A program made the translations under genes and the position numbers. From an uncultured Bacteroidia bacterium (lineage in GTDB: Bacteria > Bacteroidota > Bacteroidia > Bacteroidales > UBA932), in assembly GCA_902795785.1 (NCBI GenBank), contig CADBMK010000108.1, forward strand, positions 1-6,537: 6,537 bases of DNA, read 5' to 3'. The number at the start of each line of letters is the position of its first letter. The first letter of the stretch is position 1. Positions 1 through 6,127 of this stretch are shown in pieces. The notes under the pieces are model-generated. The model was given only the letters and a program-made list of their open reading frames with translations, searched no databases and was not told the origin of the DNA.

Positions 1-276
1 AATGATTATATGGTAGTGCAGATGGTATCTCTCTACTATGCCCTCGGAGAAAAGGAGAAGGCAGAAGCGGTTGCAACCACATTCGGTAACGAACTTCTTA
101 CGTCGGCCAGATTCTATCTTGAATTCTATGACTATGCAAGGTCTGACTTCGAGATGGTATGCAACTACATCTACTTCCTCAGTGACGAACTCACCAAGGG
201 AGGCAGCAAGGACATTGCGGATAAACTGTCAGCAGCCCTTAATACGATGCTTGGAGGGGAACAGGCCGCTTCTTAG
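1..276 (+). CDS. C-terminal fragment, probable DUF2723 (GT117-like) membrane protein
   Basis: The window opens inside this gene. The frame is open from base 1 (Asn-Asp-Tyr-Met...) to the TAG at 274-276, giving the last 91 residues. What remains is soluble and helical: a stretch like a TPR helix pair (LYYALGEKEKAEAV), then a Tyr/Phe-rich segment (FYLEFYDYA) and a final amphipathic helix ending in GGEQAAS. From memory this resembles the C-terminal tail of Bacteroidales DUF2723 proteins, multi-pass membrane proteins related to protein O-mannosyltransferases whose tails end in TPR-like helices. The membrane and catalytic part lies outside the window, so the family call rests on resemblance alone; another TPR-tailed protein is possible. 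It converges on the methyltransferase gene, and the two stop codons overlap. No terminator with a T-run is visible after it. Confidence 0.55.
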   Translation, partial: NDYMVVQMVSLYYALGEKEKAEAVATTFGNELLTSARFYLEFYDYARSDFEMVCNYIYFLSDELTKGGSKDIADKLSAALNTMLGGEQAAS

Positions 277-1202
277 CGCCTGAGCCTTACGAAAATACTG
301 AGCGGGAGAACTTTGCCGGACCGGTCGCGGAGGGCAAGTTCCCCGCTTTCCATTTTAGCGGCATCCTCAAGATGGAAGGCCTCGCGCACTACGGTCTCTC
401 CGAGTGCGGCAGAGAATCCGTTTGAATAGAGATTGAGGACCATGAAGCTGTCCTTCGGCGCAAGGATGGCGGAGACGCACTTCATCATATCGAAGAGACA
501 CTCGTCCAGCTTCCACTTCTCCCCGTCAGGGCCGTGGCCGTATGCCGGAGGGTCCAGGATGATTCCCTGGTAGGTGTTGCCGCGTTTTGCCTCGCGTCTT
601 GCAAATTTCATTGCGTCTTCAAGCACCCAGCGTATGCCGTCCATGCGGCTGCGTTCCATATTTCCCCTGGCCCAGGTGATGACCTGGCGGACTGAATCCA
701 GATGGGTGACTTCCGCTCCTGCGGCCTTGGCTGCAAGGGAAGCTGCGCCCGTGTATGCAAAGAGGTTGAGCACCTTAGGAGCCGGTTTGCCGGCCTCCTT
801 TGCCTGAGCTACAAGCTCTGAGGTGTTCTTGAAGATATATTCCCAGTTGTCGGCCTGCTCAGGGAAGACTCCCACGTGCTTGAATGAGGTGAGGCCGAGG
901 CGGAGAGAGAAGTCAAGGCCCTTGCGGGTGCCTGTGTAGCGGATATACCACTGGTCATCCATCTTTTTGAGACGGTTCCAGGTACCGCTGTCTTCCTTTC
1001 CGGCTTTTGCAAATCCGGCGCCCGGAGTGAACCTGGTGTGAATCAGCTTGTTCCACTCGAGGTCGGAAAGAGTCTTGTCCCAGATGGCCTTAGGTTCCGG
1101 CCTTGCAAGGACATAGCCGCCGAAGCGTTCGAGCTTTTCTCCCCTTCCGCAGTCAATCAATTCGTAGTCTTTCCAAAATTCTCCAGGATATCCGATTTGC
1201 AT
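273..1202 (-). CDS. Class I SAM-dependent methyltransferase, RlmI-like (COG1092)
   Basis: This 309-residue cytoplasmic protein is predicted to transfer a methyl group from S-adenosylmethionine, probably to rRNA as in relatives such as RlmI, which makes m5C in 23S rRNA. The SAM-binding motif I is VLNLFAYTGAAS (residues 144-155). An acidic motif II (LDS, 168-170) and an EDAMKF segment (195-200) follow, and motif IV is DPPAYGHG (217-224). The N-terminal PUA domain of E. coli RlmI is absent, and the first 140 residues form a short beta-rich lead-in. Cysteines near 235 and 242 follow motif IV, but I cannot assign a catalytic Cys or target base. I chose the ATG at 1202 (MQIGYPGEFW). An in-frame TTG at 1247 would give 15 more residues, but it lies upstream of the gene's own -7 box, so it would not be transcribed from that promoter. 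The gene is divergent from pgk. Confidence 0.85.
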   Translation of the reverse strand: MQIGYPGEFWKDYELIDCGRGEKLERFGGYVLARPEPKAIWDKTLSDLEWNKLIHTRFTPGAGFAKAGKEDSGTWNRLKKMDDQWYIRYTGTRKGLDFSLRLGLTSFKHVGVFPEQADNWEYIFKNTSELVAQAKEAGKPAPKVLNLFAYTGAASLAAKAAGAEVTHLDSVRQVITWARGNMERSRMDGIRWVLEDAMKFARREAKRGNTYQGIILDPPAYGHGPDGEKWKLDECLFDMMKCVSAILAPKDSFMVLNLYSNGFSAALGETVVREAFHLEDAAKMESGELALRDRSGKVLPLSIFVRLRR

Positions 1203-1207
1203 GTTCT

Positions 1208-1238
1208 TTTGTTTTTCCCCGCAAAGATAGTAAATTTG
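1208..1238 (+). promoter_or_regulatory. Bacteroidota-type promoter for pgk (-33 and -7)
   Basis: The -33 element TTTG (1208-1211) and the -7 element TAAATTTG (1231-1238) are separated by exactly 19 bases, matching the Bacteroidota consensus TTTG-N19-21-TAnnTTTG. Transcription would start near 1243 and leave a leader of about 38 bases that is A/T-rich, with no Shine-Dalgarno at normal spacing. This is the best-formed promoter in the window, as expected for a highly expressed glycolytic gene. It is interleaved with the opposing methyltransferase promoter. Confidence 0.7.
1222..1229 (-). promoter_or_regulatory. Bacteroidota -7 promoter box for the methyltransferase gene
   Basis: Read on the minus strand this is TATCTTTG, an exact match to the Bacteroidota sigma consensus TAnnTTTG. 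It lies 19 bases before the ATG at 1202, which would give a leader of only about 10-15 bases. A TTTG lies 15 bases upstream on the same strand, closer than the usual 19-21, so the -33 element is weak. The box abuts the opposing pgk box with one base between them. Confidence 0.55.
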
Positions 1239-1280
1239 CACGCTCAAAAGGATTAACAGTTAATTAATATTCATAAACTT

Positions 1281-2534
1281 ATGCAACAGTTCATTGATTC
1301 TTACGATTTCAAGGGTAAGAAAGCTATCGTCAGAGTGGACTTCAACGTTCCTCTCAATGACAAGTTCGAAATCACGGACGACACTCGTATCCGTGCCGCT
1401 ATCCCAACACTCAAGAAGGTTCTTGCAGGTGGTGGTTCTCTTATCATCATGTCTCACCTCGGACGTCCGAAGGGAGTTGATGCAAAGTTCTCACTCAAAC
1501 ATATCGTAGATCACGTTGCTGAAAAGCTCGGAGCTCCTGTACAGTTTGCTGACGACTGCCAGAAGGCAGACGCTCAGGCTGCAGCCCTCAAGCCAGGTGA
1601 GGTCCTCCTTCTTGAGAACCTCCGTTTCTACGCTGAGGAGGAAGGCAAGCCAAGAGGACTTGCTGAGGATGCTACAGACGAGGAGAAGAAGGCTGCCAAG
1701 GCTGCCGTTAAGGAAAGCCAGAAGGCATTCGTAGCAAAGCTCGCTTCATACGCTGACTGCTACATCAACGATGCGTTCGGTACCGCACACCGCGCACACG
1801 CTTCAACAGCACTCATCGCAAAGTACTTCCCTAACGATAAGATGTTCGGATACCTCATGGAGGGTGAGATCAAGGCTATCGACAACGTTCTCAAGAACGC
1901 TAAGCGTCCTTTCACCGCCATCATCGGAGGTTCTAAGGTATCATCTAAGCTTGCTGTCATCAAGAACCTTCTTGGAAAGGTTGACAACCTTATCATCGGT
2001 GGTGGTATGGGTTACACCTTCATCAAGGCTCAGGGCGGTAACATCGGAAACTCACTTCACGAGGACGACCTCATGCCAGATGCACTCCAGATTATCAAGG
2101 ATTGCAAGGAGAAGGGCGTAAACCTTTCACTCTCAGTTGCAACCGTTGCTGCTGACAACTTCGACAACGATGCAAACACCAAGGTTGTTGACATCTTCAA
2201 CATCCCAGAGGGATGGGAGGGAATGGATGCATCTCCAGAATCTCTCGAGAACTGGAAGAAGATCATCCTCTCTTCAAAGACTATCGTATGGAACGGCCCT
2301 GTAGGCGTATTTGAGATGCCTAACTTCGCAAAGGGTACACTCCAGATTGCTGAGGACCTTGCTGAGGCTACAGCAAACGGTGCATACACCCTCGTAGGTG
2401 GTGGTGACTCAGTTGCTGCCGTTACCAAGATGGGTTATGCAGACAAGGTAAGCTACGTTTCAACAGGTGGTGGTGCTATGCTCGAGGCTCTCGAGGGCAA
2501 GGACCTTCCTGGTATCGCAGCTGTTCGCGAATAA
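1281..2534 (+). CDS. pgk: Phosphoglycerate kinase
   Basis: This cytosolic glycolytic enzyme interconverts 1,3-bisphosphoglycerate plus ADP and 3-phosphoglycerate plus ATP. At 417 residues it is full length for bacteria. Substrate-side motifs in the N-domain are VRVDFNVP (17-24), DDTRIRA with Arg36, SHLGRPKG (58-65), ENLRFY with Arg115, and AHRAHAS with Arg171. Nucleotide-side motifs in the C-domain are GGSKVSSK (216-223, Lys219), GGGMGYTF (240-247), WNGPVGVFE (337-345), GGGDSVAAV (373-381) and STGGGAMLE (394-402). All expected binding residues appear intact. The start ATG lies 42 bases after the predicted -7 box and is the only sensible start. Arginine codons are nearly all CGT/CGC, with two AGA and no AGG, which fits high expression. 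The gene appears monocistronic, with its own promoter and a strong terminator just after the stop. Confidence 0.98.
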   Translation: MQQFIDSYDFKGKKAIVRVDFNVPLNDKFEITDDTRIRAAIPTLKKVLAGGGSLIIMSHLGRPKGVDAKFSLKHIVDHVAEKLGAPVQFADDCQKADAQAAALKPGEVLLLENLRFYAEEEGKPRGLAEDATDEEKKAAKAAVKESQKAFVAKLASYADCYINDAFGTAHRAHASTALIAKYFPNDKMFGYLMEGEIKAIDNVLKNAKRPFTAIIGGSKVSSKLAVIKNLLGKVDNLIIGGGMGYTFIKAQGGNIGNSLHEDDLMPDALQIIKDCKEKGVNLSLSVATVAADNFDNDANTKVVDIFNIPEGWEGMDASPESLENWKKIILSSKTIVWNGPVGVFEMPNFAKGTLQIAEDLAEATANGAYTLVGGGDSVAAVTKMGYADKVSYVSTGGGAMLEALEGKDLPGIAAVRE

Positions 2535-2557
2535 CTCCAACTCACTAAAATATCGCT

Positions 2558-2585
2558 GGGCGTCCCAATGGGATGCCCTTTTTTT
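2558..2585 (+). terminator. Rho-independent terminator of pgk
   Basis: A 9-bp stem is formed by GGGCGTCCC (2558-2566) and GGGATGCCC (2570-2578), with one G-U pair, a 3-base loop AAT, and seven T residues directly after (2579-2585). It begins 23 bases after the pgk stop and should separate pgk transcription from lgt. Confidence 0.9.
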
Positions 2586-2588
2586 AAT

Positions 2589-2596
2589 TATATTTG
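2589..2596 (+). promoter_or_regulatory. Bacteroidota -7 promoter box for lgt
   Basis: TATATTTG matches TAnnTTTG exactly and is followed by CA, as is common at these promoters. It starts four bases after the T-run of the pgk terminator. No TTTG lies 19-21 bases upstream, because that position is inside the terminator hairpin, so the -33 contact would be poor. The predicted transcript starts near 2601 and leaves a leader of under 20 bases before the lgt ATG. Confidence 0.55.
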
Positions 2597-2617
2597 CAGG
2601 AGTGAAGAAGAAATGAA

Positions 2618-3448
2618 ATGATTGAGACTTTATTTATACACTGGCACGTTGACCCTGTCCTCCTCCATCTCGGACCCCTTGCAATCAGATGGTATTCCCT
2701 CCTTTTCATATCGGGATTCATACTTGGCTGGTTCATCTTCCGTGGCTTCTTCCGCCGCGAGGGCGTGAAGGAGGAACTTCTGGACTCGCTTCTGTATACT
2801 CTTCTTTTCGGCACCCTCATCGGCGCCCGTCTCGGTCACTGCATCTTTTACCAGCCGGAATATTATTTCGGCAGTCTCCATGGCTTCCTTGAAATCTTCA
2901 TGCCGTGGAAAGGCGGACTCGCCAGTCATGGCGGTACCATTATGCTGCTTATAGCAATGTGGTGGTATGCAAAGCATTACGGAAAGAAGAACGGCTTTGA
3001 TTTCGTATGGATTCTTGACCATCTCGCTATCGCCACCGCCTTTGCGGCCTGCTTCATCAGGCTTGGCAATCTGTTCAATTCAGAAATTTACGGTGACGTA
3101 ACCGCTCTTCCTTGGGGCTTCATCTTTGACCTTAGGGGAGAAACACTGCCGAAGCATCCTACGCAGCTCTATGAGGCCGGCTCATACCTGCTTCTCGGAG
3201 TCCTGCTTATGGGTCTTTATAAATTCAGGCTTGAGAAGCTCTATAGAGGTACGTTCATCGGCATTTTCTTCATCATCTGCTTCGGTATGCGCTTCCTGAT
3301 AGAATTCATAAAGGAGCCGCAGGTAGGTTTCGAAGAAAATATGGCCCTCAATATGGGACAGCTTCTTTCAATCCCATTCATCCTGCTTGGAATCGGCTTC
3401 CTGATCTGGGCCTACGCCAAGAAAATACCGGCTGCTCTCAAGAAATAA
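2618..3448 (+). CDS. lgt: Prolipoprotein diacylglyceryl transferase
   Basis: This multi-pass inner-membrane enzyme moves diacylglycerol from phosphatidylglycerol to the lipobox cysteine of prolipoproteins, the first step of lipoprotein maturation before signal peptidase II. At 276 residues it is normal for the family. Hallmarks in order are GARLGHCIFY (69-78), GGLASHGG with His104 (99-106), the signature IRLGNLFNSEIYG (147-159) with its Arg and Asn, HPTQLYEA (180-187), RFLIEF near 225-230 and LNMGQLLS (244-251). Hydrophobic segments lie near residues 27-45, 57-72, 105-118, 132-146, 190-202, 211-225 and 248-266. The start is the ATG at 2618, giving MIETLFIHWH. A second ATG five bases upstream is out of frame and closes after two codons. 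The gene seems to have its own promoter. The adaptor lipoprotein encoded downstream is a predicted substrate. Confidence 0.96.
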   Translation: MIETLFIHWHVDPVLLHLGPLAIRWYSLLFISGFILGWFIFRGFFRREGVKEELLDSLLYTLLFGTLIGARLGHCIFYQPEYYFGSLHGFLEIFMPWKGGLASHGGTIMLLIAMWWYAKHYGKKNGFDFVWILDHLAIATAFAACFIRLGNLFNSEIYGDVTALPWGFIFDLRGETLPKHPTQLYEAGSYLLLGVLLMGLYKFRLEKLYRGTFIGIFFIICFGMRFLIEFIKEPQVGFEENMALNMGQLLSIPFILLGIGFLIWAYAKKIPAALKK

Positions 3449-3486
3449 TCTTCGACTTTTAGGACGGAAACGCTAAAAAATGTTCT

Positions 3487-3522
3487 ATTTTACCACTGAT
3501 TAGACCTATAAGGTGGTAAAAT
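3487..3522. repeat. Perfect 10-bp inverted repeat before the efflux operon (possible operator)
   Basis: ATTTTACCAC (3487-3496) and GTGGTAAAAT (3513-3522) are perfect inverted copies around a 16-base centre, extendable outward by one G-U and one C-G pair. The GTGGTA core recurs at 3533-3538, 20 bases from the copy at 3513, and GTGG again at 3551-3554, running up to the promoter boxes of the efflux operon. As RNA it could fold into a hairpin, but no T-run follows, so it is not a standard terminator for lgt. A binding site for a dimeric regulator is the simpler reading, though no regulator gene is in the window. Confidence 0.5.
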
Positions 3523-3557
3523 GGGGTGTACTGTGGTATGCCGTGCTCTTGTGGAAC

Positions 3558-3574
3558 TAATTTTGTTATTTTTG
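3558..3574 (+). promoter_or_regulatory. Tandem Bacteroidota -7 boxes for the efflux operon
   Basis: TAATTTTG (3558-3565) and TATTTTTG (3567-3574) both match TAnnTTTG and lie one base apart. The second is followed by CA, typical of used boxes, and puts the transcript start near 3579 with a leader of about 60 bases. A TTG lies 15 bases before the second box (3549-3551), shorter than the usual spacing, so the -33 element is weak and activator dependence is possible. No other promoter is seen before the three-gene operon. Confidence 0.55.
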
Positions 3575-3640
3575 CATCCGAAAAAATAGAGTATATAAAT
3601 ATCTTTTCAGGGTTAGTTTGTTAACTATTAATTATTTATC

Positions 3641-5071
3641 ATGAATAGAATCATAGTTTGTGCCGCTACTTTGGCCTTAGCCGCAGCCATGCCGCTCAAG
3701 GCCCTGGCTCAGGAAGCAGCCCCGGCGGACACATCGACAGCAGTCATCACATTGGAACAGGCTCTGCAGATCGCTCTGAGCGAGAATGAGACTGTCAAAA
3801 TTGCCGATATGGAGATAGAGAGGACTGGATATGCTAAAAAGGGTACATATGCCTCCCTTCTTCCTCAGGTTGATCTCACCGGAAGTTACATGAGAACAAT
3901 CAAGAAGCAGGTGATGTATATGGATATGGATATGAGTTCATTCTTCGGAGGCTCTGAAAGCACAGGAAGCACCGGAAGTACCGGCACCACCGAAGAATCA
4001 TCTTCTTCAAAGGGATCTGGAATTGAAGTGGGCCGTGACAACACGTACAGCGGAGGTCTCACCGCTTCTATGCCTCTTATCAACTTCCAGCTCTGGAAGA
4101 GCCTGAAGATTTCAGGCCAGGAAGTAGACCTCGCGGTTGAGAAGGCCCGTTCTTCACGCCTCGATATGGTTTCACAGGTTAAGCAGGCTTATTTCGGAGT
4201 CCTCTTCGCAAAGGAGGCCCTGAACGTTTACAAGAGTGTCTATGACAACGCCGTTGAGAACTTCCAGAAGACTGAGAGCCGCTACAATGCGCAGAAGGCA
4301 TCCGAACTGGAGTACACCAGGGCCAAGACAAATGTAGCAGCCGCCATTCCTGACGTCTACAACGCCGAGGCTTCCGTAATCCTCGCCCTCTGGCAGCTCA
4401 AGGCTGTGATGGGCGTCAACCTCGAGAAGAACATCGACATCGCCGGCAGCCTTTCTGACTATGCCGGCACGATGCTGCGTGACATCGCCGACAACTCAGA
4501 GGTGAACCTCGAGTACAATACCACAATGCGTCAGCTTTCAATCCAGGCGGAGGAACTTGCCAATAACGTTCGCCTCAAGCAGTACGCATACCTTCCTACG
4601 CTGGCTGCCACGTTCTCATACACGGCAAACGCCATGACAAATGACTTCAAGTTCAGCGAGTATCAGTGGACTCCTTACTCTTATGTGGGACTCAGCCTCA
4701 CTATTCCAATCTTCTCAGGCGGAAAGAGATACAACGACGTCCGTCAGGCAAGGGTACAGAAGACTGAACTCGAACTTACCATGAAGGATACGGAGCGCAA
4801 GCTCAGGATTGCCATCCGTCAGTATCTCAACACGATGGAGGCTAATATGAAGAGCTACAACGCGGCACTTGAGACCGTAGCCCTGGCTCAGAAGGCCTAC
4901 GACATCTCCGCAAAGAGTTATCAGGTGGGCAAGAGCACCATTACGGACCTGAATGACGCACAGCTCGCCCTCACTCAGGCAAAACTTGCCGAATCACAGG
5001 CTGTTTACAACTTCCTTGTGGCAAAGACAGGTCTTGAGCAGACCATCGGTTTTGATTTCGTTGAAAAATAA
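3641..5071 (+). CDS. TolC-family outer-membrane factor of an RND efflux pump
   Basis: This is the outer-membrane duct of a tripartite efflux pump: a trimer whose beta barrel spans the outer membrane and whose helical tunnel reaches into the periplasm. The 476-residue protein starts with a Sec signal peptide (residues 1-24, cleavage likely after ALA-Q or nearby; there is no lipobox Cys, unlike OprM). Two OEP repeats follow. The first begins with TLEQALQIALSEN (37-49) and the beta segment LLPQVDLTGSY (73-83), with long helices at about 157-230. The second has YLPTLAATFSYTAN (317-330), LSLTIPIFSGGKR (351-363) and helices at about 365-465 including the repeat-typical TDLNDAQLALTQAK (435-448). An unusual Gly/Ser/Thr-rich insert (103-127) lies between the first two barrel strands and should face the cell exterior. 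The next gene starts 12 bases after the stop, so they are co-transcribed. Substrates cannot be read from the sequence. Confidence 0.92.
   Translation: MNRIIVCAATLALAAAMPLKALAQEAAPADTSTAVITLEQALQIALSENETVKIADMEIERTGYAKKGTYASLLPQVDLTGSYMRTIKKQVMYMDMDMSSFFGGSESTGSTGSTGTTEESSSSKGSGIEVGRDNTYSGGLTASMPLINFQLWKSLKISGQEVDLAVEKARSSRLDMVSQVKQAYFGVLFAKEALNVYKSVYDNAVENFQKTESRYNAQKASELEYTRAKTNVAAAIPDVYNAEASVILALWQLKAVMGVNLEKNIDIAGSLSDYAGTMLRDIADNSEVNLEYNTTMRQLSIQAEELANNVRLKQYAYLPTLAATFSYTANAMTNDFKFSEYQWTPYSYVGLSLTIPIFSGGKRYNDVRQARVQKTELELTMKDTERKLRIAIRQYLNTMEANMKSYNAALETVALAQKAYDISAKSYQVGKSTITDLNDAQLALTQAKLAESQAVYNFLVAKTGLEQTIGFDFVEK
3918..3935 (+). repeat. In-frame hexanucleotide tandem repeat in the outer-membrane factor
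   Basis: Three copies of ATATGG/ATATGG/ATATGA encode the alternating Met-Tyr-Met-Asp-Met-Asp-Met run just before the Gly/Ser/Thr-rich loop. Units of six bases keep the frame, so gain or loss of a copy would only change loop length by two residues. Confidence 0.6.
3959..3985 (+). repeat. In-frame 9-base tandem repeat coding Ser-Thr-Gly x3
   Basis: Three near-identical 9-base units (AGCACAGGA, AGCACCGGA, AGTACCGGC) encode residues 107-115 of the outer-membrane factor, followed by Thr-Thr-Glu-Glu and four Ser. The units differ only at third codon positions, which suggests past duplication followed by silent drift. Confidence 0.65.
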
Positions 5072-5083
5072 AAAGTTACATAT

Positions 5084-6109
5084 ATGAAAAAGACATTCAG
5101 AACATTTCTTATGATAGCCGCAGCAGTTGCTGCAGCAAGCTGTGGAAGCTCCGACAAGGGCCAGCAGCAGACAGAGCAGGCACCTGTGGAGAGGGCCTCA
5201 AAGGTATCAGTCGCTACTGCAACCATCGAAGAGGTTTCCCAGGATATGGTTTACACTTCAACGGTAAAGGCTAACGCCGTCAATAATATCGCCCCTCAGG
5301 CAGGCGGCAGGATCCAGAAGATCCGCGCCGAGATCGGAGACTTCGTCAATGCAGGCCAGGTGCTTGCCGAGATGGACAAGGTTAGCCTCGAGCAGGCAAA
5401 GCTTCAGATGGTCAACGACTCCACCGAGCTGGGCAGAATCAAACAGCTCTATGCTCAGGGCGGCGTCTCAAAGTCCGACCTTGAAGCTATGGAACTTGCA
5501 TACAGCGTTCACAAGACCACTTATGAGAACCTCCTTGAGAACACTATCCTCCGTTCTCCAATCTCAGGCGTGGTTTCAGCCCGCAACTATGATAAGGGAG
5601 ACATGTATTCAGGCTCACCTCTGTTTGTGGTTGAGCAGATTACTCCGGTTAAACTCCTGGCAGGCGTTTCCGAGACTGACTACACCCGTGTAAAGAAGGG
5701 CGACAAGGTTGAGGTAACGGTTGACGCCATCCCTGGCCGTACATTCGAAGGCCGCATCAAGCGTCTCTATCCTACTGTTGACGCCAATACCCACACCTTC
5801 AACGTAGAGGTTGAGGTTCAGAACAGCAACCGCATTCTTCGCCCGGGCATGTTTGCAAGGGTAAAGGTGTTCTTCGGCTCAAACAAGAGCGTAACCGTGC
5901 CTGACATTGCAGTTGTAAAGCAGCAGGGCTCAAGCGTACGCTATGTCTATGTAAAGGACGGAGATACTGCAGCCCTCAGGGTTGTCAAGATTGGCCGCCA
6001 CTATGGAAACAGATATGAAATCCTCGAAGGTCTTTCAGAGGGTGACGTGGTAGTCACCAAGGGAAGCGCCAGCCTTAGAAACGGTTCAAAGATCGAGGTT
6101 GAAGATTAA
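5084..6109 (+). CDS. RND efflux periplasmic adaptor lipoprotein (HlyD/AcrA family)
   Basis: This adaptor links the inner-membrane RND transporter to the outer-membrane duct. The 341-residue protein has a lipoprotein signal peptide with the lipobox AAS-C at Cys20, so it should be lipidated and anchored, probably in the inner membrane. The barrel-sandwich halves are APQAGGRI (70-77) and LRSPISGVVS (156-165), flanking a short alpha-helical hairpin (about 100-150). The hairpin tip carries Arg118, Leu122 and Ser129, fitting the R-x3-L-x6-S motif that in known adaptors contacts TolC. A beta barrel (about 190-265, including LRPGMFARV at 252-260) and a membrane-proximal domain (about 270-341, with EGLSEGDVVVTKG) complete it. 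The hairpin is shorter than in AcrA. The lead-in is A/T-rich without a Shine-Dalgarno, and the permease follows after 18 bases. Confidence 0.95.
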   Translation: MKKTFRTFLMIAAAVAAASCGSSDKGQQQTEQAPVERASKVSVATATIEEVSQDMVYTSTVKANAVNNIAPQAGGRIQKIRAEIGDFVNAGQVLAEMDKVSLEQAKLQMVNDSTELGRIKQLYAQGGVSKSDLEAMELAYSVHKTTYENLLENTILRSPISGVVSARNYDKGDMYSGSPLFVVEQITPVKLLAGVSETDYTRVKKGDKVEVTVDAIPGRTFEGRIKRLYPTVDANTHTFNVEVEVQNSNRILRPGMFARVKVFFGSNKSVTVPDIAVVKQQGSSVRYVYVKDGDTAALRVVKIGRHYGNRYEILEGLSEGDVVVTKGSASLRNGSKIEVED

Positions 6110-6112
6110 TTC

Positions 6113-6118
6113 AGGAGG
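6113..6118 (+). promoter_or_regulatory. Consensus Shine-Dalgarno (AGGAGG) of the RND permease
   Basis: AGGAGG lies nine bases before the permease ATG at 6128, the textbook sequence at a workable spacing. It fixes that ATG as the start. It stands out because pgk, the outer-membrane factor and the adaptor have A/T-rich lead-ins without such a motif, as is usual in Bacteroidota. Confidence 0.8.
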
Positions 6119-6127
6119 TAATTTAGT

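Noticed and set aside
1203..1247. In-frame TTG extension of the methyltransferase by 15 residues
   Set aside because: It lies upstream of the gene's own -7 box, and the family usually starts near the MQIGYPGEFW segment.
1771..2121. A 116-codon open frame on the plus strand inside pgk
   Set aside because: It is an off-frame reading of pgk, rich in Ser/Arg/Thr as expected from frame shadowing.
2057..2428. A 123-codon open frame on the minus strand inside pgk
   Set aside because: It is fully antisense to a highly conserved gene, shows no recognisable domain and reads as codon-bias shadow.
2630..3022. A 130-codon open frame on the minus strand inside lgt
   Set aside because: It is antisense to lgt, with charged low-complexity content, no promoter and no family resemblance.
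3487..3522. The inverted repeat as an intrinsic terminator of lgt
   Set aside because: The 3' arm is followed by GGGG rather than a T-run, and the 16-base loop is large for a terminator.
3614..3627. Short TAGTT/AACTA hairpin just before the outer-membrane factor start
   Set aside because: Only five A/T-rich pairs, which is likely by chance in such a leader.
5349..5693. A 114-codon open frame on the plus strand inside the adaptor gene
   Set aside because: It is an off-frame shadow of a clear adaptor gene, with no own start signal.
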